46,541 nucleotides of DNA. It comes from Deinococcota bacterium. GTDB lineage: Bacteria; Deinococcota; Deinococci; Deinococcales; Trueperaceae. Each line of letters begins with the position of its first letter. The first letter of the stretch is position 1. The position numbers were made by a program, and so were the translations under genes. Under the pieces are notes generated by a model. The model was given only the letters and a program-made list of their open reading frames with translations, had not been told where the DNA came from and ran no database searches. Of this stretch, positions 41,778-46,541 are shown one piece after another. The stretch lies in NCBI GenBank assembly GCA_963170125.1, contig CAUJFI010000091.1, positions 1 through 46,541 of the forward strand. The letters are read 5' to 3'.

Positions 41778-42923
41778 TCAGCCGGCCACCGGGGTGCCGG
41801 CGACGATGACCTCGAGCACGCGCAGGTCTGCGCTCATGAGCACCAGGTCGGCGCGCGCGCCCACCGCGATCGCCCCGCGGTCGGTCAACCCGAGGTAGGC
41901 AGCCGGCACGGCCGAGAGAGCGCGGCTGGCGACCACCACGCTCATGCCGCTCCCTACCGCGTTGCGCAGCGCCTGGTCGAGCGTCAGGACGCTGCCGGCG
42001 AGCGTGCCGTCCTCCAGCCGCGCGGCTCCGCCTCGCACGACGACCCGTTGTCCGCCCAGCTCGCTGAGGCCCTCCGGCAGACCGCAGGCACGGATGGCGT
42101 CGGTTATCAGGTGGAGCCGGTCCGGTTTGGCGGCGTGCGCGGCCAGGAACGTCGTGGCGTGCACGTGGTGGAGGTCGAGGATGAGCTCCGCGAACGCCTC
42201 CGGGTCGGCCAGCGCGGCCCCGACGGCGCCCGGCTCGCGGCTGCCGAGCTGGGTCATGGCGTTGAACAGGTGGGTGAAACCGACGGTGCCGCCCGCCGCG
42301 CGCACGGCCTCGGCCACGGCGGCCACCTGGGCGGCCGTGGCGTTGGTGTGCCCGACCGACACGCGCGCGCCGCGCGCCGCGAAGGTCCGCGCGGCCGCGC
42401 GCGCGTGCTCGAGCTCGGGCGCCATCGTCACGACGCGGACGACCCCGGTGCCGACGGCCTCCTCGACCAGCTCCGGTGTCGGCTCGACCGCGTGTGGCGG
42501 CTGCGCGCCGAGCCGGTGCGGGTTGATGAAGGGGCCCTCGAGGTGGGCGCCGACCACCGAGGCGACGCCGGCGCCCGCATAAGCCGTGCCGCCCGCGGCC
42601 GCCTGCTCGGTCATCACCTCGGCGACGCCACGCAGGGCCGCGAGCACGTTCGTCCACGGGTTAGTGATGGTCGTGGGCAGCAGGGTCGTGACCCCGTGGC
42701 GGGCGTGAAACCCGGCGAGCGCCACGACTCCGGCCGCGCCATCCATCGTGTCGGCGCCGCCGCCGCCGTGGACGTGCGTGTCGATGAAACCCGGCAGGAT
42801 CAGCGGGACCTTCGCGGAGGTCATCTCGCGCTCGACCGCGATCGCCGTGATGCGCTCACCGAACGTGACGGAGGCCTCGAAGGCGCCCCCCGGCAGCACC
42901 ACCGTCCCCCTGATCGTCCTCAC
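41778..42923 (-). CDS. nagA: N-acetylglucosamine-6-phosphate deacetylase
   Basis: This 381-residue amidohydrolase deacetylates GlcNAc-6-P in amino-sugar catabolism and cell-wall recycling. Visible are the HxH motif in PGFIDTHVHGGGGADTMDG, the metal Glu in GAHLEGPFINP, the metal His residues in VSVGHTNATAAQV and GFTHLFNAMTQLG, and the catalytic Asp in LHLITDAIRACGL. GSVLTLDQALRNAVG is the family C-terminal motif. The GTG at 42923 has GGAGG at 7-nt spacing; the frame is open further upstream but without a good site. It converges on glnS with only 5 nt between stops. nagB is not in the window. Confidence 0.95.
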   Translation of the reverse strand: MRTIRGTVVLPGGAFEASVTFGERITAIAVEREMTSAKVPLILPGFIDTHVHGGGGADTMDGAAGVVALAGFHARHGVTTLLPTTITNPWTNVLAALRGVAEVMTEQAAAGGTAYAGAGVASVVGAHLEGPFINPHRLGAQPPHAVEPTPELVEEAVGTGVVRVVTMAPELEHARAAARTFAARGARVSVGHTNATAAQVAAVAEAVRAAGGTVGFTHLFNAMTQLGSREPGAVGAALADPEAFAELILDLHHVHATTFLAAHAAKPDRLHLITDAIRACGLPEGLSELGGQRVVVRGGAARLEDGTLAGSVLTLDQALRNAVGSGMSVVVASRALSAVPAAYLGLTDRGAIAVGARADLVLMSADLRVLEVIVAGTPVAG

Positions 42924-43059
42924 GCCGTGCCTCCGTCCAGCGCCCGCGGTGGCCGCGCGAAGCGCGCTATGCCCGTCCAGGACATCCGTCCTAGGTCGCT
43001 TGTCCCTGGTGCGGAGCCTACCAGACCGGCATACTGGCACGTGAAAGGGGTTGAGGAGC

Positions 43060-43641
43060 ATGGCACGTAGCACCACTTATTACCCTGAACCGCAGATCAG
43101 CAAGTTCGTCTTCGCGTCCAAGTACATGGCACCCTTCTGGACGGTCGTCCGCGTCTACCTGGGCTGGCTCTGGCTGCAGGCCGGCTGGCACAAGGTCATG
43201 GACCCCAAGTGGGTCGGCGCAGAGGCCGGTACGTCCATCCGCGGCTTCCTGAACCGCGCCGTCAGCCTCTCGCAGGGCGACAACCCGAGCGTGTCCGCCT
43301 GGTACGCCTGGCTGATCGAGAAGATCTTCCTGCCCATGTCGACCTTCATGTCCTACGCGGTCGCCTTCGGCGAAGTGCTCGTCGGGATCGCCCTCATCGT
43401 CGGCTTCCTCACCGGCGCCGCCGCCTTCTTCGGTGGTCTCATGAACGCCGCCTTCCTCCTCGCCGGCACGCTCTCGACCAACCCGATCATGTTCCTGCTC
43501 GCGACCTGGCTCGTCCTCGCCTGGCGCATCGCGGGCTACTACGGGCTCGACTACTGGGTCCTCCCCTACCTCGGTGCCCCGCGAGGCGAGTTCGACAAGG
43601 GCAAACCGCAGAACGCCTCGCCGCGAACAGCCAAGGTCTGA
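43060..43641 (+). CDS. DoxX-family membrane protein
   Basis: This 193-residue protein has four membrane helices. RVYLGWLWLQAGWHKVMDPK is the DoxX/DoxD N-terminal signature; AVAFGEVLVGIALIVGFLTG and GAAAFFGGLMNAAFLLAGTL form helices 2 and 3, and WRIAGYYGLDYWVLPYLG the last. Family members are linked to thiosulfate:quinone oxidoreductase subunits or to redox-related membrane complexes, but most are uncharacterised. The ATG at 43060 follows AAAGGGG (43044-43050). It diverges from nagA and ends at a strong terminator. Confidence 0.88.
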   Translation: MARSTTYYPEPQISKFVFASKYMAPFWTVVRVYLGWLWLQAGWHKVMDPKWVGAEAGTSIRGFLNRAVSLSQGDNPSVSAWYAWLIEKIFLPMSTFMSYAVAFGEVLVGIALIVGFLTGAAAFFGGLMNAAFLLAGTLSTNPIMFLLATWLVLAWRIAGYYGLDYWVLPYLGAPRGEFDKGKPQNASPRTAKV

Positions 43642-43684
43642 CGCTCGCGCGGCCAGCGCGCCGGAGCGCCACCGACGAACGCAG

Positions 43685-43710
43685 GCGGGCCCCCGATATC
43701 GGGGGCCCGC
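43685..43710. terminator. Bidirectional terminator hairpin
   Basis: This is a perfect 26-nt palindrome, arms GCGGGCCCCCGAT and ATCGGGGGCCCGC, between the convergent DoxX and cold-shock genes. Confidence 0.75.
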
Positions 43711-43767
43711 GCCTCTACTAGCTAGCCTGCACTACCGGCAGGTACCTGAGTGAACGGTCGCGACTCC

Positions 43768-44211
43768 TCAGTAACGATCGCGCCGGCCGCCGCGGTCACG
43801 GCCACCACCGCGGCTGTCGCGGTCGCCACGGCCACGGCCGCCGTTGCGGTCGCCGCCACGGTCGCCGAACGAGCGCTCCCCGCTGGGCCGATCGCCGAAC
43901 GAGCGGTCGCCGCTGGGACGGTCGCCGAAGCCGCCGGCCGGGCGCGCGCCGAACGAGCGGTTGTCGCGGCCCCCGCGATCCTCGCTGCCAGGGCGGGGCG
44001 CCGCGGCGCTGGTCACCACGACGTTCTGCGCCTGCGGACCCTTCTGGCCCTGCTCGACATCGAAAGAGACGACGTCACCCTCGTTGAGCGTCCGGAACCC
44101 GTCGCCCCGGATGGCCGAGAAGTGGACGAACACGTCCGCGCCGCCGTCGTCTTGTGCGATGAAGCCGTAGCCTTTCTCGCCGCTGAACCACTTGACCTTG
44201 CCTGTAGCCAT
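43768..44211 (-). CDS. Cold-shock domain protein with C-terminal RGG-rich tail
   Basis: The first 70 residues are a complete cold-shock domain: [20 protein letters not shown] (RNP1 KGYGFI) and [15 protein letters not shown] (RNP2 VFVHF). It binds single-stranded RNA or DNA. A tail of about 75 residues follows, made of [26 protein letters not shown] repeats and an RGG/RG-rich end ([20 protein letters not shown]), likely disordered and RNA-binding. Most bacterial Csp proteins stop at about 70 residues. ATG 44211 has AGGG at proper spacing; ATG 44217 would put it too close. Start at 44211 gives 147 residues. A predicted promoter leaves a leader of about 118 nt, as in cold-regulated csp genes. 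Confidence 0.93.
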   Translation of the reverse strand: MATGKVKWFSGEKGYGFIAQDDGGADVFVHFSAIRGDGFRTLNEGDVVSFDVEQGQKGPQAQNVVVTSAAAPRPGSEDRGGRDNRSFGARPAGGFGDRPSGDRSFGDRPSGERSFGDRGGDRNGGRGRGDRDSRGGGRDRGGRRDRY

Positions 44212-44335
44212 TTCCATCCCTACTGGCCCCTCTCGAGAGTGGGCCGTCAGTGACTACCGGGCACGAGCAGGCATGCACCCGCCCTACACCCGGACCCGCC
44301 GGTGGTCCTTGCTGGCACCATGGTCGGACGAGTGA

Positions 44336-44364
44336 AGTGTAGGGCTTGCGAGCGTGCCTCGCAA
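44336..44364 (-). promoter_or_regulatory. Predicted csp promoter with inverted repeat
   Basis: On the minus strand TTGCGA (44364-44359), a 17-bp spacer and TACACT (44341-44336) predict a start near 44329. The -35 is one arm of the inverted repeat CTTGCGAG/CTCGCAAG (44345-44365), a possible operator shared with the divergent serine hydrolase gene. Confidence 0.6.
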
Positions 44365-44423
44365 GATGGCCCGGGACGAAAGCGTGTAACACTTGGGCGG
44401 ATATCCCGGATACGAGGTGCAGC

Positions 44424-45392
44424 ATGCCAGACGACCCGACCAGCCGCGCGACCGACCCCTCCAAAGGCTCCCAGGACCTGCGGCGACGCTTCCAACAGCT
44501 CGAGCGCGTGCTCGGCGGCCTGGAGCCGGCCGAGGACGAGGCGCCGGGCGCGACGCCAAGGGTCGCCGCGGGCACGGGCGCGCCCGGGGTGCTGTCCGTC
44601 GTGGCGTTCCCGCTCGACGGCGGGCCGGCCGCGGGGAACGCCATCAGCTACCGGGCCGACGAACCGTTCCCATCGGCCAGCACCATCAAGGTCTACGTTC
44701 TCCAGGCCCTGTTGGAGCGCGTGGCGGCCGGAGACGCCGACCTGGACGACGAGCTGCCGGTGAGCGCGCACGACCAGGTGTCCGGCTCCGGCATCCTGAA
44801 GGCCCTCACGCCCGGACGACGCTACACGCTCAGGGACATCGCGACCCTGATGATCGTGGTCAGCGACAACACGGCCACCAACGTCCTCATCGAGTACGTC
44901 GGCTTGGAGAGCCTCAACGCCTCCATCCAGGCCCACGGCTGGGAAGACACCCGCAGCGCGGGCAAGCTGCAGCTGGCGCCGGTCGACGGCGGCCCGCGGC
45001 GCTCGCCTTCCACCACCACGGCCGCCGACCTGGCCGACTACTTCGCGCGTCTCTGGCGCGGCGAACTCCTCCCCGCCCCCCTCACGGAGGAGGCGAAGGC
45101 CATCTACCGCAAGCAGCAGTTCTGCGAGATGGGCCGAAGCATCGGCTACGACTCGTACGACGCTTCCATCGGCGAGGCGCCGTGGCTCATCGCCTCCAAG
45201 AGCGGCTCCATACGGGGCACGCGCAACGACGCGGGCGTGTTCGAGCCCGTGACTGCCGCCGCGCACGGCGCAAAACCGTTCGTGATCGCCATCATGACCA
45301 AGGGGTGCGTCGACGAGCGCTTCCACTCGGACAACCTCGGCGCGCGCGTCGTGGGCTGGGCGGCGGCGGAGGTCGTTAAGCGCCTGGCGTGA
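44424..45392 (+). CDS. Class A beta-lactamase-fold serine hydrolase
   Basis: This 322-residue protein has the penicillin-recognising fold: catalytic SxxK as Ser86-T-I-Lys89 in FPSASTIKVYVLQ, SDN at 147-149 in VVSDNTATN, and KSG at 259-261 in ASKSGSIRGTRND. The ExxLN motif on the omega loop, which carries the deacylating Glu166 of true class A beta-lactamases, is not seen; that region reads VDGGPRRSPSTTTAADL. There is also no signal peptide at either possible start: the N-terminus is charged and polar (MPDDPTSRATDPSKGSQDLR). GAGGTG lies before the ATG at 44424. It may be a peptidase or esterase rather than an antibiotic-inactivating enzyme. A 54-bp tandem repeat begins in its last codons. Confidence 0.82.
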   Translation: MPDDPTSRATDPSKGSQDLRRRFQQLERVLGGLEPAEDEAPGATPRVAAGTGAPGVLSVVAFPLDGGPAAGNAISYRADEPFPSASTIKVYVLQALLERVAAGDADLDDELPVSAHDQVSGSGILKALTPGRRYTLRDIATLMIVVSDNTATNVLIEYVGLESLNASIQAHGWEDTRSAGKLQLAPVDGGPRRSPSTTTAADLADYFARLWRGELLPAPLTEEAKAIYRKQQFCEMGRSIGYDSYDASIGEAPWLIASKSGSIRGTRNDAGVFEPVTAAAHGAKPFVIAIMTKGCVDERFHSDNLGARVVGWAAAEVVKRLA

Positions 45393-45503
45393 CGGTCGAG
45401 GTCACGACGCCCTAGGGCGGCAGCGCCGGTCGAGCGCCTGGCGTGACTGTCGAGGCCACGACGCCCCAGGACGGCAGCGCCGGTCGAGCGCCTGGCGTGA
45501 CGG
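45381..45503. repeat. 54-bp tandem repeat at the 3' end of the serine hydrolase gene
   Basis: The unit starts CGCCTGGCGTGA and recurs at 45381, 45435 and 45489 (two full copies and 15 nt of a third), with a few mismatches. The first copy contains the final codons and stop of the upstream gene. Because 54 is a multiple of 3, every copy keeps an in-frame RLA-stop. Confidence 0.9.
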
Positions 45504-45504
45504 C

Positions 45505-45786
45505 TCACGCCGCCATGACCCGCTCCAACGCGATGCGTACCAGCATCTCGTCTCCCAACGGCAACACCCACCACCGGCGGGCCATGGCCCTGTAAGAGCC
45601 CGAGGAGTCGGCCACCTCGAGCAAGTTGCCGAGCCCGCAATGCTCGACGAGCTCCTTGAACTCGCCGACCGCGACGGCGGCTTCCCAGACCAAGCCCACT
45701 TGCTCGTCGGCGACGAGCACGCCGCGCCTACCTGCAACCGTGGCCTCACCGCGTATGGCGTCCATTCGACCAGCATGTGGCGGCAC
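45505..45786 (-). CDS. Hypothetical small protein
   Basis: This is an open frame of 93 codons (or 85 from the ATG at 45762) ending just before the 54-bp repeats. The product contains GVLVADEQVGLVWEAAVAVG, EFKELVEHCGLGNLLEVADS and RRWWVLPLGDEMLVRIALER, with alternating hydrophobic positions and few low-complexity runs, which looks more like real protein than the other frames here. I recognise no family. It diverges from the nuclease-like gene at 45864. No ribosome binding site is obvious, so the start is uncertain. Confidence 0.5.
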   Translation of the reverse strand: MPPHAGRMDAIRGEATVAGRRGVLVADEQVGLVWEAAVAVGEFKELVEHCGLGNLLEVADSSGSYRAMARRWWVLPLGDEMLVRIALERVMAA

Positions 45787-45810
45787 AGAGGTCCGCGCGT
45801 CGCATTACAG

Positions 45811-45841
45811 GGCTCCTGCCTACCTTGCCTAGGCAGGAGCC
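45811..45841. promoter_or_regulatory. 12-bp inverted repeat upstream of the nuclease-like gene
   Basis: GGCTCCTGCCTA and TAGGCAGGAGCC are perfect complements around the loop CCTTGCC. The repeat ends 10 nt before the -10 box at 45852, so it may be an operator; it could also be a terminator hairpin for leftward or rightward transcripts. No T-run follows. Confidence 0.6.
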
Positions 45842-45851
45842 TAGGCTTGGG

Positions 45852-45857
45852 TATCGT
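45852..45857 (+). promoter_or_regulatory. -10 box of a predicted leaderless transcript
   Basis: TATCGT lies 6 nt before the ATG at 45864, with no Shine-Dalgarno between. This is the leaderless layout common in Deinococcus. Confidence 0.45.
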
Positions 45858-45863
45858 GCGCCC

Positions 45864-46535
45864 ATGAGCGCCATCGGCTCCCTCAACGAGACGCCGCTGC
45901 ACGCGGAGCTGAAGCGCCGCGTCGCACCGCCGGGGAGCGCCTTCGAGGTCGAGGTGGGCGGCTACGTCGTCGACGCCGTGGCGGACGGCCTCCTCATCGA
46001 GGTCCAGACACGTCACCTGGGCAACATGCGCACGAAGCTGGCCGCGCTGCTGCCGGAGAACCGGGTGCGACTCGTGCTGCCCGTCCCACGCACCCGCTGG
46101 CTCGAGAAAGCGCATCCGGACGGGCGCGTCGAGCGCCGCCGCTCCCCCAAGGCCGGGCGCGTCGAGCAGCTCTTCGCCGAACTCGTCTACGCGCCCAAGT
46201 TCCTGGCGCATCCGAACCTCGAGCTCGAGGTCGCGCTCGTCGAGGACGTGGAGGAGCGCACCTTCGCGGCCGGCAAGGCCTGGCGCAGGCGTGGGTGGGT
46301 GGTGAGCGGCAGGCGCCTGGTCGCGGTCCTCGAGCGACGGACGTTCAGCCGGCCGGAGGACCTGCTCGCTCTGCTGCCCGCCGACCTGCCGTCGGCCTTC
46401 ACCACTGCGGACCACGCGGCGGCGGCGGGGCTGCCCCTCCGCCTGGCCCAGCAGGCCGCGTACTGCCTGCACGAGCTCGAGCTGGTCGAACGCGTGGGCA
46501 AGCGCGGGAACGCCCACGTCTACCGGCTCACCTGA
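45864..46535 (+). CDS. Nuclease-like (PD-(D/E)xK, ExQ variant) protein with C-terminal winged helix
   Basis: This 223-residue protein has no family name that I recognise. The N-terminal region reads SLNETPLHAELKRRV, then AFEVEVGGYVVDAVADG and LLIEVQTRHLGNMRTKLAAL, the beta-Asp-beta-Glu-x-Gln-helix order of PD-(D/E)xK nucleases with Gln in place of Lys (the ExQ form known from BglII). The middle is basic (RTRWLEKAHPDGRVERRRSP). The C-terminus (about 165-223), FTTADHAAAAGLPLRLAQQA then YCLHELELVERVGKRGNAHV, looks like a winged helix. It may cut or bind DNA; activity is inference. ATG 45864 is chosen for its leaderless -10 box. The frame also runs upstream through the inverted repeat, which I judge non-coding. 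Confidence 0.7.
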   Translation: MSAIGSLNETPLHAELKRRVAPPGSAFEVEVGGYVVDAVADGLLIEVQTRHLGNMRTKLAALLPENRVRLVLPVPRTRWLEKAHPDGRVERRRSPKAGRVEQLFAELVYAPKFLAHPNLELEVALVEDVEERTFAAGKAWRRRGWVVSGRRLVAVLERRTFSRPEDLLALLPADLPSAFTTADHAAAAGLPLRLAQQAAYCLHELELVERVGKRGNAHVYRLT

Positions 46536-46541
46536 CGACGC

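Noticed and set aside
45381..45503. CRISPR array
   Set aside because: The repeats are contiguous 54-bp units without spacers, include coding sequence, and no cas genes are nearby.
45626..45867. Plus-strand small ORFs opposite the 45505-45786 gene
   Set aside because: Composition is poorer, and they run through the inverted repeat; the minus-strand frame looks more protein-like.

Overview
The window is a very GC-rich stretch of bacterial chromosome with tightly packed genes, many joined by ATGA, GTGA or TTGA stop/start overlaps. I place it in the Deinococcota (Deinococcus-Thermus), probably near Truepera or another deep branch. This is inference from four things: a glutaminyl-tRNA synthetase carrying a C-terminal YqeY-like domain (a fusion known from Deinococcus), a short Thermus-type EF-Ts of 197 residues, promoter layouts with a -10 box just before the start codon, and high GC with strong GC3 bias. 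Nothing looks like a phage, plasmid, insertion sequence or CRISPR array, and I found no rRNA or tRNA gene.

Layout. (1) 1-9515, minus strand: a carbohydrate uptake and catabolism operon. In order of transcription it holds a GH31 alpha-glycosidase, a sugar-binding protein, two ABC permeases, a GntR/FCD regulator, an enolase-superfamily dehydratase/racemase, a class II aldolase and a PfkB sugar kinase that runs off the window. An aldehyde dehydrogenase (9688-11151) diverges from it across a compact control region with overlapping promoters and two palindromes. (2) 11335-17478: a degenerate tandem HD-domain protein, ribosomal protein L19, a VOC ring-cleavage dioxygenase-like protein, a TPR diguanylate cyclase and an LPG-flippase-like membrane protein. 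(3) 17577-20488, minus: a NitT/TauT-type ABC transporter. (4) 20880-29587, plus: a complete System I cytochrome c maturation locus (ccdA, ccmA-ccmH, including a 43-residue CcmD), a CcmI-like TPR protein fused to a cytochrome c domain, and a Tat-type Rieske protein. (5) Transaldolase, then ctaA-ctaB-SURF1 on the minus strand for heme A synthesis and cytochrome oxidase assembly. (6) 33943-41772, plus: a secreted TPR protein, then rpsB-tsf-pyrH-frr-cdsA and glnS. (7) 41778-46535: nagA, a DoxX-family membrane protein, a cold-shock protein with an RGG tail, a class A beta-lactamase-fold serine hydrolase with a 54-bp tandem repeat at its 3' end, a small unknown ORF, and a nuclease-like protein with a winged-helix tail.

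How the parts fit. The sugar operon would import and cleave an alpha-glycoside and pass the product through kinase, aldolase, dehydratase and dehydrogenase steps; the substrate cannot be named from sequence. Ccm, CtaA/CtaB, SURF1 and Rieske together indicate an aerobic respiratory chain with c-type and a-type hemes. The rpsB-to-glnS block is translation and lipid housekeeping.

The most unusual items are the CcmI-cytochrome c fusion, the ExQ-type nuclease-like/winged-helix protein under a leaderless promoter beside a 12-bp inverted repeat, the glnS leader with two competing copies of one pairing strand, the rpsB promoter whose -35 sits in the loop of the upstream terminator, and the beta-lactamase-like protein that lacks both a signal peptide and the ExxLN motif.
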